Shown: positions 1-9,454, counted from the stretch's first letter. The stretch: 64,000 nucleotides of DNA from CAVZGO01 sp963774935 (GCA_963774935.1 CAVZGO010000004.1:62001-126000); one strand, 5' to 3'. Made by a program: numbers and translations. Notes: generated by a model not told the origin, from the letters alone.

Positions 1-433
1 GGATGGCAATTAATTCCAGGTGCTTGAACACCGGTTTTTCCAGATGTGGGGCTGTCACCAACGAGGCAGCCTGGGATTGCTGTGCCAATACTGATGCTGC
101 CAGGCGCATCAGGCGGCTCATGTCCATTCCAGCCTGATAGAACTGGTGGCTGATTGTTCGCTTAGCCATATCTGGCAGCTCAATGTGCCCCATGAGCTGG
201 CGTACGAAATAGCGATAACCTTCCTCGGTGGGGACTCTCCCTGCGGCAGTGTGCGGCTGGCGCAGATAGCCCATGTCGGTCAGGGTAGCCAAATCATTGC
301 GTACAGTAGCAGAACTGAAACGCAGATGGTAATCTTCTACCAGACGCTCTGATGCGACGGGCTGGGCTTTCTCGATATAGTCTCGAATAGCCAACGCAAG
401 GATTATTTTTTGCCGTTCGGTAATCTCGCTCAT
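1..433 (-). CDS. hrcA: Heat-inducible transcription repressor HrcA (N-terminal part, runs off window)
   Basis: Translating the minus strand from the ATG at 433 gives MSEITERQKIILALAIRDYI and, further on, SSATVRNDLATLTDMGYLRQPHTAAGRVPT split over the winged-helix region, which is the HrcA DNA-binding signature. HrcA binds CIRCE operators and represses chaperone genes until heat stress titrates GroEL. About 144 residues are visible; the GAF-like and C-terminal parts lie beyond base 1. The gene is preceded by its own promoter (491-519) and a perfect CIRCE (451-477), so it is autoregulated. A second CIRCE stands before groES at 7312. Seen: sequence match and operator. Family knowledge: the regulatory role. 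Confidence 0.93.
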   Translation of the reverse strand, partial: MSEITERQKIILALAIRDYIEKAQPVASERLVEDYHLRFSSATVRNDLATLTDMGYLRQPHTAAGRVPTEEGYRYFVRQLMGHIELPDMAKRTISHQFYQAGMDMSRLMRLAASVLAQQSQAASLVTAPHLEKPVFKHLELIAI

Positions 434-450
434 CGGATATCTTTGCTATT

Positions 451-477
451 TTAGCAGTCGATCGGGTAGACTGCTAA
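451..477. promoter_or_regulatory. CIRCE operator upstream of hrcA
   Basis: TTAGCAGTC, nine bases, then GACTGCTAA: a perfect 9-bp inverted repeat matching the CIRCE layout (consensus TTAGCACTC-N9-GAGTGCTAA, with compensating changes in both arms). It lies 18 bases upstream of the hrcA start and just downstream of the -10 box, so HrcA bound here would block its own transcription. Confidence 0.93.
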
Positions 478-490
478 CATAACGAGAAAA

Positions 491-519
491 ATCATACCAT
501 GCAGGCATGAGATCGTCAA
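491..519 (-). promoter_or_regulatory. Sigma-70-type promoter of hrcA
   Basis: On the minus strand TTGACG (plus 514-519) and TATGAT (plus 491-496) are separated by exactly 17 bases. The predicted start of transcription falls near 484, immediately before the CIRCE operator. Confidence 0.8.
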
Positions 520-546
520 GAAAAGCTGTCCTGCTGGAACGATTTC

Positions 547-1257
547 TTACATGAATCTAACGTAGCGGCGCATCATCTGCAAGGCTTTCTGGAAGTCCTT
601 GGGATATGGCGCTTCGATCGTCAGTTTTTCTTTTGTGTCAGGGTGTTCGAAAGTGAGCGACCAGGCGTGCAGCGCCACCCGGTTGAGTAGTGGCGGTTCA
701 TTCTCTTGATCGCCATGAGAGCCTGGTTCGATCTGGGATAAATATAAACCTACGGATCCTCCGTATAGCGGGTCGCCCAGTAAAGGCAGGTCGATACTGG
801 CCAGGTGCGCCCGGATCTGGTGGGTGCGTCCGGTCTGAGGGATTGCCTGGATCAGGCAATATCCCTTGAAGCGCTCCAACACAAGCAGATCGGTTTGAGC
901 AGCTTTACCACGTTGTGGATTGACTCTCGTGCGATGGCGGTGGTCACCATTGACCAGGAGTGGCTGCTTGACTTGACTTTCCTGCCAGTCAGGGCAGCCA
1001 CACACGATCGCATGATAGATCTTTGAAGCCTGGCGATGCTCGAACTGGGTGTTTAATGCCTGGTGAGATTGAGCGGTGCGCGCCAGGACAAGGACTCCGC
1101 TGGTCTCTCGATCCAGCCGGTGAACAATCCATAACGGTCCAAACTCTGGCTCCAGAATGGCTTTTAGGTGGGGCAGCGCAGGATCATAACCATCCGGGAG
1201 GGTGAGCAAATGAGATGGTTTATTGATGACTAATATATGCGCATCAATCCATACCAC
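547..1257 (-). CDS. RluA-family RNA pseudouridine synthase
   Basis: The 236-residue protein carries the RluA catalytic motif HRLDRETSG around residues 46-54 (the Asp is the nucleophile), followed by the typical ASKIYHAIV and QTGRTHQIRAHL motifs. It isomerises uridine to pseudouridine in rRNA or tRNA; the target base cannot be told from sequence. There is no N-terminal S4 domain, so it resembles the shorter RluA/YlyB-like members. The start is a GTG at 1257, 21 bases after the galE stop and preceded by GGTGAG; an in-frame stop (the galE stop itself) excludes a much longer N-terminus. It is the last gene of the trmD-MFS-galE run. Confidence 0.85.
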   Translation of the reverse strand: MVWIDAHILVINKPSHLLTLPDGYDPALPHLKAILEPEFGPLWIVHRLDRETSGVLVLARTAQSHQALNTQFEHRQASKIYHAIVCGCPDWQESQVKQPLLVNGDHRHRTRVNPQRGKAAQTDLLVLERFKGYCLIQAIPQTGRTHQIRAHLASIDLPLLGDPLYGGSVGLYLSQIEPGSHGDQENEPPLLNRVALHAWSLTFEHPDTKEKLTIEAPYPKDFQKALQMMRRYVRFM

Positions 1258-1278
1258 CAGCTCACCAGGAATGACGCA

Positions 1279-2292
1279 TTATGAATACCCGTTTGGATAT
1301 TTCGACTGCCAGCGCCAGGAATCAGCGCACATGTCTTCGATGGTTCGATGGGCTTTCCAGCCCAGTTCCCGCTCTGCTTTAGAAGAGTCGGAGTAGCTGG
1401 TTGGCAAATCACCGGGTCTTCGCCCGACGATTTGATACGGGATCGGTTTACCGCATACTTTTGAATAAGCATCGACTACTTCTAGTACGCTGTAACCTCT
1501 GCCGGTTCCCAGGTTATATGTGATAATTCCGGGCTTCGTGGCAAGCTTCTCCAATGCACTCAGATGCCCGACTGCCAGGTCAACCACGTGAATATAATCT
1601 CGGATGCAGGTGCCATCGGGAGTGGGATAGTCATTACCGAACACTCTCAGGTAGGGTAATTTTCCAACTGCAACCTGGGCGATATATGGAATCAGGTTGG
1701 TGGGAATCCCGTTAGGATCTTCTCCAATTTGCCCGCTTTGGTGAGCGCCAACCGGGTTAAAGTAACGCAGTAGAGCAATGTTCCAGGATGGGTCGGCAAC
1801 ATAAATGTCTCGCAAAATTTGTTCCATCATCCATTTGGTCCAGCCATAGGGATTTATCACTTCACCCAGGGGCATATCTTCAAACAGGGGCGGCTGGTTT
1901 ACAAGTCCATAAACAGTCGCTGATGAGCTGAATACGATGTTTTTTACCCCGCATGCCTGCATTACTTGAAGTAAGTGGATGGTACCAGTCAGATTGTTGT
2001 GGTAATAATGCAGCGGTTGTTCTACCGATTCGCCAGGCGCTTTAAGGGCAGCAAAATGGATCACTGCGTCGATATTATGCTGCTGAAAAACGGTTTCCAG
2101 CCCTGGCTTGTACAGTAAGTCAACCGGATAGAAATGCAGCTTCTTGCCGGTGATATCCTGAACCCTCCGCAAGGATTCGTATTTGCTGTTACCCAGGTTG
2201 TCCACCACAATGACTTCGTGACCTGCTTGAAGAAGCTCGAGGCAGGTGTGGCTTCCAATATAACCGGCACCGCCGGTAACTAAAATATTCAT
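1279..2292 (-). CDS. galE: UDP-glucose 4-epimerase GalE
   Basis: The 337-residue protein opens with MNILVTGGAGYIGSH, the NAD-binding GxxGxxG of extended short-chain dehydrogenases, and has the catalytic Tyr/Lys pair in NPYGWTKWMMEQ and the SSSATVYG segment with the catalytic Ser/Thr. The length fits GalE (about 330-340). It interconverts UDP-glucose and UDP-galactose for sugar use and surface glycans. Its start is three bases from the end of the upstream MFS gene, so the two are probably co-transcribed, which may mean that the transporter carries a sugar. Confidence 0.93.
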   Translation of the reverse strand: MNILVTGGAGYIGSHTCLELLQAGHEVIVVDNLGNSKYESLRRVQDITGKKLHFYPVDLLYKPGLETVFQQHNIDAVIHFAALKAPGESVEQPLHYYHNNLTGTIHLLQVMQACGVKNIVFSSSATVYGLVNQPPLFEDMPLGEVINPYGWTKWMMEQILRDIYVADPSWNIALLRYFNPVGAHQSGQIGEDPNGIPTNLIPYIAQVAVGKLPYLRVFGNDYPTPDGTCIRDYIHVVDLAVGHLSALEKLATKPGIITYNLGTGRGYSVLEVVDAYSKVCGKPIPYQIVGRRPGDLPTSYSDSSKAERELGWKAHRTIEDMCADSWRWQSKYPNGYS

Positions 2293-2295
2293 CGA

Positions 2296-3580
2296 TTAAT
2301 CCTCCGAAAGTGGAACGAATGCTGTTGCAGATAGTGTCTGAGTAGCCTCGCCGCGCTTGACTCCCATCATTAAGATAAATGCTGCTGCTAAGTAGAATGG
2401 AGCAGCCAGCATTATATTATTATAGTTGTCCCCCGTCAGCTCGACAATCCAACCATTGATATTTGGTCCAATGATGGCAGCCAGGGTGGAAAAGAGGTAA
2501 TAGAGACCTGTGTAGGTTCCGATACGCGCCGCAACAGTCATGTCTACCACCATAGGCAGGGAATTGATATTAATCAGCGCCCAGGCAATCCCAGCAAGCA
2601 TCAAGAAAACACCGATGACGGGAACAATGCCTAAGATTGGTAAACGAGCCAATGGTGAAATCAATACATTTACCGGTATGAAAAATATCATCGCTAGCAT
2701 GCCCGCAAATAAGGCGATCCCGATCATAATGGTGATGCGACGACCAATTTTTGCACCGATTAAACCGGATGGCAGCGCTGCTAACACAAAGAACAAAGAT
2801 AGCTGCCCGAGCAGGCGTGGACCTTCTGCTTCCTCCTGTCCGAGATGTTTGTTGACATACAGTGTGAAAAAGGCTTCAACCGCCGTATACGCCAGAAACC
2901 AAAATAGTATGGCAAAAAACAGGCGGATAGCGCTTGTATCATGGTTGCGAAACAGCTCTGCCAGGCTGGCAAGCATACCGGGTTGTTTTTCGCCCTGCTT
3001 CGTAATTCTTGGGTTCGCGGATGAAGATTAGAACGAGCGTGGCGGAGAGGATAACCAGGCCGGAGGCGAGCCAAAAAGGAAACGCAGGATTAATTTTGTA
3101 CAGTGCTGAACCGCCCAGGAATGAAATGATCGATCCAACTCCACCCATGAAGTTGATGACTCCGTTTGCCTGTGAGCGTTTAGGTGATGGAGTGATATCC
3201 GGCATCAAGGCGACGACCGGCGTGCGCCAGAATGCCATACTGATCAGCAGGGTCGATCGTGCAGGCAACGAATACAGCGGCAAGACTGCGACCAATGGTA
3301 TGATCCCAAAAACAATCGCACCAATGGGTGCGCCAATCAGGATAAACGGCATCCGCCGACCGATGGGTGTTCGCAGCCGGTCTGACCAGGCGCCAACTGG
3401 AGGTTGGATCAGTAGAGCAGCAATATTATCCAGGGTCATGAAAAAGCCGATCCAGGCAGGAGATAGAAGAAATTTATTGGCTAAGAACAGCGGCACAAAG
3501 GCGTTATACACTCCCCAGATCACGCTGACCCCGAAAAATCCAAAGCCTAACAAAAATATTTTTCCGTAATTAAATTTCAT
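2296..3580 (-). CDS. MFS transporter, SLC45/sugar-type (one frameshift)
   Basis: Two overlapping reading frames are the halves of one 12-helix major facilitator. The N-terminal half (start 3580, after a GAGGAG site) begins MKFNYGKIFLLGFGFFGVS and holds the loop DRLRTPIGRRMPFIL typical of the sucrose/glycoside:proton symporter (SLC45-like) branch. It leaves frame near 2992-2995, where removing one G from a GGG would join IREPKNYEAG to EKQPGMLASLAELF. The C-terminal half follows with about six helices. Being between trmD and galE it may move a galactose-containing or other sugar; the substrate is unknown. I read the break as a probable sequence error. Confidence 0.75.
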
Positions 3581-3624
3581 AATCTCCTCGTACGCATGAA
3601 GCAGCTAAAAATGAAATGTGCTAA

Positions 3625-4410
3625 TTATTGTGACTCATCTGATAGCTTTGCCAGATATTTCAAGTCTTGAGAACTCAACGGAGCAGTTTCAAGCAAATCT
3701 GGTCGTTGGCGCCATGTGCGTAGCAAAGCCTGCTCGCGCCGCCAGCGGGCGATTTTTGCGTGGTCGCCTGATAAAAGGATATCCGGAACGCGCCAGCCGC
3801 GATATTCAGGTGGGCGGGTGTAATGCGGGTACTCCAGCAGACCTGAGGCGTGAGAGTCGTCCCAGGCACCGTCAGGATCTCCCAGGACACCAGGGATCAA
3901 GCGGCTGACCGCATCGATCAAGATCAGAGCCGGGAGCTCACCACCGGTGATAACGAAGTCGCCGATTGAAATCTGGTCTGTGACAAGGTGCTCACGGACA
4001 CGTTCGTCTACTCCCTCATACCGACCGCAAATGAGTGCCAATCGGGCAGGTTTTACATATTGATCTTCCTCTATATGTGGAGAAGCGGGGTGGTGCAGAC
4101 TTGCCAATTCGATGGCTATCTCCTGGGTAAAGACGCGCCCTTGCGGTGTGAGCAGAATTACCGGGCAATCAGGTGAAGGACCCAGCACACTTTCAACAGC
4201 TGTAAAGATAGGTTCTGGCTTCATGACCATTCCCCCGCCACCGCCGTACGGTTCATCGTCGGTGATATGGTGACGGTCCCAGGTCCAGTCGCGGATGTTG
4301 TGCAGATTAACCTGGATCAGGCTGCGCTGCCGGGCGCGTAATAATATGCTCGATTCTAAATATGCGGAAAAAATTTCTGGAAACAGGGTGAAAACATCGA
4401 ATTGCATCAC
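3625..4410 (-). CDS. trmD: tRNA (guanine-37-N1)-methyltransferase TrmD
   Basis: The 261-residue SPOUT methyltransferase starts MMQFDVFTLFPEIFSAYLES and has the hallmark segments DEPYGGGGGMVMKPEP, GRYEGVDERV, SIGDFVITGGELPAL (SAM-binding trefoil knot) and LLEYPHYTRP. It methylates G37 of tRNAs to prevent frameshifting. The usual partners rpsP, rimM and rplS are not beside it; here it heads a run with MFS, galE and the pseudouridine synthase. The start could be the ATG at 4410 or the next codon at 4407. Confidence 0.95.
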   Translation of the reverse strand: MMQFDVFTLFPEIFSAYLESSILLRARQRSLIQVNLHNIRDWTWDRHHITDDEPYGGGGGMVMKPEPIFTAVESVLGPSPDCPVILLTPQGRVFTQEIAIELASLHHPASPHIEEDQYVKPARLALICGRYEGVDERVREHLVTDQISIGDFVITGGELPALILIDAVSRLIPGVLGDPDGAWDDSHASGLLEYPHYTRPPEYRGWRVPDILLSGDHAKIARWRREQALLRTWRQRPDLLETAPLSSQDLKYLAKLSDESQ

Positions 4411-4471
4411 TCGTTCATTCTAGCCGCTTGCGTCAAACCTGACAAGGAATTAGAGTTAATTAAGCCTTATC

Positions 4472-4501
4472 TTGACTTTGTTCTTTTATAAATGGTATGA
4501 T
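4472..4501 (+). promoter_or_regulatory. Promoter of the TPR gene pair
   Basis: TTGACT (4472-4477) and TATGAT (4496-4501) with an 18-base spacer, in the gap between divergent trmD and the first TPR gene. Predicted transcription start near 4508. Confidence 0.65.
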
Positions 4502-4534
4502 GAAATTATGTATTTACGAGGAAATAAATGGACA

Positions 4535-5759
4535 ATGTCGCGCAAACCGCGTTCACGCACCAGCTTCTGGCGAATTGCTCTATTGCTTAGCTTTAATTGG
4601 CGGCGCATTGTACGTCAGCCAGGTGGTTGTGCCGGCCACGCCACCGTTTTTTGTTCCTACACCCACGCCGACACAGAGTCCAGAATCATTCGTAAACCAG
4701 GGAGATGACTACTTCCGGCAGGGGAAACTGACTCTGGCGATTCAGGCTTTCAAAGAAGCTATTAATAGCGATCCGGAAAACGCGGCTAACTACATTGCAC
4801 TGGCCCGTTTGCAGGTATTCGCCGGGCAGTATGATGAAGCGATAGAAAATACTCAAAACGCGCTGCTTAAAAATGCTGACAACCCGATGGCGCACGCGGT
4901 CCAGGCATGGGCGCTGGGTTTCCAGGAGAAATATGGCGAGGCTGAACGGGTGGTCCTGAAAGCCCTGGACCTGGATCCAAATAATGCCCTGGCTCATGCT
5001 TATTATGCAGAAATATTAATCAATCAAGGTGACTATAACCTGTACGATAAAGCCATCGAGGAATCGAAGAAGGCGCGCGATTTAGACCCCTCTGCACTGG
5101 AAACTCATCGAGCGCGAGGGATCGTGTTATTGAATACACAGAATGTTGAAGAATCTGTGGAGGAGTTCCAGGCTGCCCTGGCGATTAACAAAAATATCGC
5201 TGATTTGTATTTAAACCTGGGGGTAGCCTATAAGCTGCTGGAAAATTACGACCTGGCTCAAGAGGCACTATTAGCATCCTACGCGCTGAATCCAAATGAC
5301 ACCGTTGCACTTACCGAGCTCTCCCGCTCTTTCTTTGCTGATGGACGGTTCCCGCAGGCAGCCCAATATGCAGAAGAGGCGGTGAAGGTAATTCCTGCTG
5401 ATCCACGATTGCATGGCAACCTGGGTATTATTTATTACAAGATGGAAGATTATCCGAGAGCAATTCCCGCGTTGATCCTGGCTACCAAGGGAGGTTCCAC
5501 AAACGAAGGTGTGGCGGTGGAAGGATTATCCTTAACCTATGGTCGGGTGGAGGAATACTACTGGTATCTGGGGTTTGCGCTGGCGCGCAGCTTGCGGTGT
5601 GCTGAGGCGATTCCGGTATTTCAACAATTGCTCACGGATGTCCCAAACGACGAAATTGCTGTCTATAATGCCACTCAGGGATTGGAAATGTGCGCAGAAA
5701 GCGCGCAGACACCACAGCCAACCATTCCTGCTACAGTAGAGAGTACGGCTACTCCGTAG
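4535..5759 (+). CDS. Membrane-anchored TPR protein (N-terminal frameshift)
   Basis: From residue 60 on, this is an array of about seven tetratricopeptide repeats (examples: LARLQVFAGQYDEAIE, YAEILINQGDYN, LGVAYKLLENYDLAQE). Before it are a transmembrane segment and a Pro-Thr linker (FVPTPTPTQSP). The natural N-terminus is most likely MSRKPRSRTSFWRIALLL from the ATG at 4535, joining at about 4586 to ALIGGALYVSQVVVP; that needs a one-base shift. The topology suggests the TPRs sit outside the cytoplasmic membrane. Two Cys flank the last repeat (RCAEAI and LEMCAE). TPRs mediate protein contacts; the partner is unknown. Twelve bases separate it from the next TPR gene. Confidence 0.75.
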
Positions 5760-5771
5760 TTTTATACATAG

Positions 5772-7241
5772 ATGAACCGACTATTGGTGGGGAAGCGCCC
5801 TACTTTTCGAACCAAACAGCAAGGCTCGAGTTTTTACCGGATCTTGATATTGCTGGCATTGATCCTCGGCGGAGTGTGGATCTTGCTCGGGCTGCAACGC
5901 GGTGAGCTCAAATCGCCTCTTGAGCCTACGCCCACGCCTACCCGGCAGGCGAGCTCCTATTTGCTGGAGGCCCAGGCTTATTTTGATGCAGGCAAGCTGG
6001 ATGACCCGAGCGACAACCTGCCCTCCAGCATCACCATTACAGGAACACCCATGCCCGGTACCCCTACTCCCTTGCCTACGCTCAGCGGACCCGTCATCAA
6101 TGATGCCATAGATGCTTACAAGGCTGCCCTGGAAAGAGACTCGTCCAATGGTCAGGCATGGGCAGAACTTGCCCGCATCCAGGCATATTCATCCCAAATG
6201 CTGCGTAACGACACCGAACGGTTAGAGCGCTTGAAAGAGGCGCTCCAGTCGGCGGATAATGCTATCGAGTTGTCCCCGGACGACAGCACCGTTCGTGCAA
6301 TTCGGGCGTTTGTCCTTGACTGGTATGCCTATAACTCATTAGTAGACACACAAACCAGCCAGGAATTGCTGGTGCAGGCTGAGCGGGAAGCCTCGCGGGC
6401 TTACCAGCTCGATCCAGAGAACGCGCTTGCGCTGGCATATTATGCGGAGATCCTGGCTGACCAGCAGAAATTGACGCAAGCAATTAAGTATGCGGAGTTA
6501 GCAGTAGAGAAGCGCTCCGACTTAATGGATACGCATCGAGTATATGCCTATGTCTGGGAATCATTAGGTCAGTACCGCCAGGCAATTGAAGAGTATTTGC
6601 TGGCAGTAGATATCTCTCCTAATTTAACATTTTTGTACATTCTTATCGGTCAAAATTATCGTGAAGGGATTAAGAATCCCGATAAAGCGCTGGAGTATTT
6701 TGACCGGGCTGCGACGATAAATTCTCAGTTGGGAGTACAAAATCCACTGCCATATATCGAAATTGCGAAAACCTATACCCAACAGGGTCAATTCTTTATC
6801 GCAGGTGTGAATGCCGAGAAGGCGCTTTCTTTTGACAATCAAAATGCCCATACCTACGGTCAATTAGGCATCATTTTCCGGCGTGCCAGGAACTATGAAG
6901 GTGCAAACCCGCTGTTGAAATGCGCTGTGCGTGGCTGTGAAGCCTCGGAAAATGAAATGGGAGGCGCACAAGTCCAGGGTTTGCCGCTGTCCAGCCTGAC
7001 GGTGGCATATTTCTACGTGGAATATGGCACCAACCTGGCATTTCTCAGCCGACCGAACGAAAATTACTGCGCTGAAGCGGTAGCGGTATTGGAGGAAGTT
7101 CGGGCATACCGTCCTGACGATGTAACCTTAATCGGAATTATTGATGATAGTGAGGGGATATGCCGTAGGTTGAACGGTGGGGGAACGCCAGCCGCTACCC
7201 CGGTGCCTGCATCATCGCCCAGCCCAACGCCGGGTATGTAA
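5772..7241 (+). CDS. Membrane-anchored TPR protein
   Basis: A 489-residue paralogue of the upstream gene. A basic N-terminus is followed by a hydrophobic helix (FYRILILLALILGGVWILL, about residues 22-40), a Pro-Thr linker, and TPRs from about residue 110 (AWAELARIQAYSS, AYYAEILADQQKLTQAIKYA, YAYVWESLGQYRQAIEEYLLA, YGQLGIIFRRARNYEGA). A second Pro-Thr stretch (ATPMPGTPTPLPT-like) interrupts the start of the repeat domain. Cys residues again bracket the C-terminal repeats (LLKCAVRGCEAS, NYCAEAV, GICRRL). The C-terminus ends in a Pro-rich tail. Likely exported scaffold; function unknown. Co-transcribed with the previous gene. Confidence 0.8.
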   Translation: MNRLLVGKRPTFRTKQQGSSFYRILILLALILGGVWILLGLQRGELKSPLEPTPTPTRQASSYLLEAQAYFDAGKLDDPSDNLPSSITITGTPMPGTPTPLPTLSGPVINDAIDAYKAALERDSSNGQAWAELARIQAYSSQMLRNDTERLERLKEALQSADNAIELSPDDSTVRAIRAFVLDWYAYNSLVDTQTSQELLVQAEREASRAYQLDPENALALAYYAEILADQQKLTQAIKYAELAVEKRSDLMDTHRVYAYVWESLGQYRQAIEEYLLAVDISPNLTFLYILIGQNYREGIKNPDKALEYFDRAATINSQLGVQNPLPYIEIAKTYTQQGQFFIAGVNAEKALSFDNQNAHTYGQLGIIFRRARNYEGANPLLKCAVRGCEASENEMGGAQVQGLPLSSLTVAYFYVEYGTNLAFLSRPNENYCAEAVAVLEEVRAYRPDDVTLIGIIDDSEGICRRLNGGGTPAATPVPASSPSPTPGM

Positions 7242-7270
7242 GATATATATAAGAATTTGGATCGACCCCC

Positions 7271-7299
7271 TTGACTTTAACTTAAATCATGGGTATTAT
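7271..7299 (+). promoter_or_regulatory. Promoter of groESL
   Basis: TTGACT (7271-7276) and TATTAT (7294-7299) with a 17-base spacer. Predicted start near 7306, just before the CIRCE operator. Confidence 0.85.
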
Positions 7300-7311
7300 T
7301 GCCTCTGCATA

Positions 7312-7338
7312 TTAGCAGTCAGGTGTGTCGATTGCTAA
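7312..7338. promoter_or_regulatory. CIRCE operator upstream of groESL
   Basis: TTAGCAGTC, nine bases, GATTGCTAA: the CIRCE layout with one mismatch between arms (the hrcA copy at 451 is perfect). It lies just downstream of the groES promoter and 40 bases before the start codon, so HrcA should repress groESL here. Confidence 0.9.
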
Positions 7339-7377
7339 GCAGACTTAATCCACCCCAATTTTTATCAGGAGGCATGT

Positions 7378-7677
7378 ATGGCTCTAAATCTAAAACCTTT
7401 AGGCAATCGCGTGGTCGTAGAACCCATGGAACAGGAAGAAATCACCGCTGGTGGGATCGTACTTCCTGAGACCGCAAAAGAAAAGCCGCAAAAGGGTATC
7501 GTCTTATCCGCTGGCCCAGGCGAACGCGATGAAGATGGCGATTACATCCAGATGGATGTAAAAGCAGGCGACACAGTTCTTTTCGCCAAGTATGCAGGCA
7601 CCGAAATCAAGGTTGATGGCAAGAAATTGCTCATCCTGCGCGAGAGCGACCTGTTAGCAATCGTACTAAACGACTAA
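7378..7677 (+). CDS. groES: Co-chaperonin GroES
   Basis: A 99-residue GroES: MALNLKPLGNRVVVEPME at the start, the mobile loop EEITAGGIVLPETAKEKPQ that docks onto GroEL, and the closing ILRESDLLAIV. It caps the GroEL ring during ATP-driven folding. AGGAGG precedes the ATG. Promoter and CIRCE lie upstream and groEL follows 31 bases downstream. Confidence 0.97.
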   Translation: MALNLKPLGNRVVVEPMEQEEITAGGIVLPETAKEKPQKGIVLSAGPGERDEDGDYIQMDVKAGDTVLFAKYAGTEIKVDGKKLLILRESDLLAIVLND

Positions 7678-7708
7678 TCCCCGTAATAATTTAAGGAGTA
7701 AGAGTTCT

Positions 7709-9337
7709 ATGGCAAAGCAACTTGTTTTCTCTGAAGAAGCACGCCGCCACCTGTCCCATGGGATGGAATCCCTGGCGAAGGCAGTGGCAACCACCCTTGG
7801 CCCCAAGGGACGCAATGTAGCACTAGACAAAAAATTTGGCCCCCCGACCATTACGCATGATGGTGTGACCGTTGCCAAGGAAATTGAGCTGGAGAATCCC
7901 TTCGAAAATATGGGCGCTCAGCTCCTCAAGGAAGCAGCGACAAAAACCAACGATATCGCTGGTGATGGTACAACCACTTCTACCGTATTAGCCCATTCGA
8001 TCGTTGTCGAAGGTATGAAAAGCCTGGCAGCTGGTGTGAATCCCATGCTGCTCAAGCGCGGTATTGAAGCTGCTACACGGACCGCTGCTCTAAAAATTAA
8101 CGAGCAGTCCATTGAATTGACCACCAAGGAAGAAATCGCCAACGTGGCCTCCATTTCTGCTCAGGACCGCCAGATCGGTGAATTGATCGCCGATGTTATG
8201 GACAAAGTTGGTAAAGACGGCGTCATCACCGTGGAAGAGTCCAAAGGCCTGGAGTTTGAGAAAGAATACGTAGAGGGTATGCAGTTCGATCGTGGTTACA
8301 TTTCTGCATATTTCATCACTGATCCGGAGCACATGGAAGCATCGATCAGCGATGCTTACATCTTGATCTACGATAAAAAGATTTCGGCTGCCCAGGATAT
8401 TGTGCCTATCCTTGAGAAACTGGTCCAAATTGGTCGTCGCGACCTGGTGATTATTGCTGAAGACATTGATGGCGAGGCTTTGGCGACCCTGGTACTGAAC
8501 AAGCTGCGCGGTATGCTGAACGTCGTGGCAATCAAAGCCCCTGGTTTTGGCGATCGCCGCAAGGCAATGCTGCAGGATATTGCTGTTCTTACTGGCGGTA
8601 ACGTCATTTCTGAAGAGACCGGGCGAAAACTGGAAAGTATTACCGTTGCCGACCTCGGTCACTGCGAAAAGATTGTTGTCACTAAGGACGACACCACCAT
8701 TGTGGGTGGTAAGGGTGATGGAAAGCAGATTAAGGGTCGTATTGAGCAGATTCGTGTTGAAATCGATAAGAGCACCAGCGATTACGACAAGGAAAAACTG
8801 CAAGAACGTCTGGCAAAATTGTCCGGTGGTGTGGCAATCATCCGCGTTGGCGCAGCAACCGAGACTGAGCTGAAGGAAAAGAAGCACCGTGTGGAAGATG
8901 CCCTCTCAGCCACTCGTGCAGCCGTGGAAGAAGGTATCGTTCCAGGCGGTGGTGTTACCCTGATTAACGCTGTGGCTGCTCTGGAAGCCTTGAAGCTGGA
9001 TGACGAGGATGCCCAGGTGGGTGTCAATATTGTCCGCAAAGCTCTGGAAGTGCCTCTGAAGAAGATTGCAGAGAATGCCGGAAAAGATGGCTCTGTCGTG
9101 TTGGAGAATGTTCGCCGCATGCAGAAAGAGAAAGGCAATTCTCGCATCGGTTTTGATGTGATCAAAGAAGAGTATCTGGATATGATTGAAGATGGTGTCA
9201 TTGATCCAGCAAAAGTGACTCGTGGTGCATTGGAAAATGCAGCCTCGATCGCAGCCATGATCCTGACCACCGAAGCCTTGATTACTGATCTGCCTGAGAA
9301 GGATAAGCCCGCTCCTCCTCCGATGCCGGATTACTAA
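7709..9337 (+). CDS. groEL: Chaperonin GroEL
   Basis: The 542-residue protein shows the GroEL signatures TLGPKGRNVALDKKFGPPTIT, GDGTTTSTVLAHSI (ATP-binding; Asp of GDGTT), RAAVEEGIVPGGGVTL and IGFDVI. Length is normal. The C-terminus ends PPPMPDY and lacks the GGM repeat seen in many proteobacterial GroELs, as in several other phyla. It forms the double-ring folding chamber with GroES in the cytoplasm. AAGGAG lies before the ATG and a strong terminator follows at 9362. Confidence 0.98.
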   Translation: MAKQLVFSEEARRHLSHGMESLAKAVATTLGPKGRNVALDKKFGPPTITHDGVTVAKEIELENPFENMGAQLLKEAATKTNDIAGDGTTTSTVLAHSIVVEGMKSLAAGVNPMLLKRGIEAATRTAALKINEQSIELTTKEEIANVASISAQDRQIGELIADVMDKVGKDGVITVEESKGLEFEKEYVEGMQFDRGYISAYFITDPEHMEASISDAYILIYDKKISAAQDIVPILEKLVQIGRRDLVIIAEDIDGEALATLVLNKLRGMLNVVAIKAPGFGDRRKAMLQDIAVLTGGNVISEETGRKLESITVADLGHCEKIVVTKDDTTIVGGKGDGKQIKGRIEQIRVEIDKSTSDYDKEKLQERLAKLSGGVAIIRVGAATETELKEKKHRVEDALSATRAAVEEGIVPGGGVTLINAVAALEALKLDDEDAQVGVNIVRKALEVPLKKIAENAGKDGSVVLENVRRMQKEKGNSRIGFDVIKEEYLDMIEDGVIDPAKVTRGALENAASIAAMILTTEALITDLPEKDKPAPPPMPDY

Positions 9338-9361
9338 AAACCGGTTCGAAGGATAATCAAG

Positions 9362-9404
9362 TCTGGCTGTCCAAGAAGAATGTCTGGGCAGCCAGATTTT
9401 ATTT
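9362..9404 (+). terminator. Intrinsic terminator of groESL
   Basis: TCTGGCTGTCC (9362-9372) pairs with GGGCAGCCAGA (9385-9395), one G-T wobble, followed by TTTTATTTT. It starts 25 bases after the groEL stop codon. Confidence 0.9.
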
Positions 9405-9425
9405 TGCACTATAGTAGAGCCATCT

Positions 9426-9454
9426 TTGACAAAAAGCATCGCATAGGTTACAAT
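9426..9454 (+). promoter_or_regulatory. Promoter of rnj
   Basis: TTGACA (9426-9431) and TACAAT (9449-9454) with a 17-base spacer, near consensus. Transcription would start near 9461, giving RNase J a 5' leader of about 220 bases. Confidence 0.75.

Noticed and set aside
2540..3569. Long plus-strand open frames opposite the MFS gene
   Set aside because: Their products are basic, low-complexity mirrors of the membrane protein; the minus strand codes for clear MFS motifs.
8090..8887. A 265-codon open frame antisense to groEL
   Set aside because: It is the mirror of groEL codon bias, has no ribosome-binding site and no recognisable protein features.
9338..9360. GGTTCGAA as a tRNA T-loop
   Set aside because: No acceptor stem, anticodon arm or CCA can be built around it.
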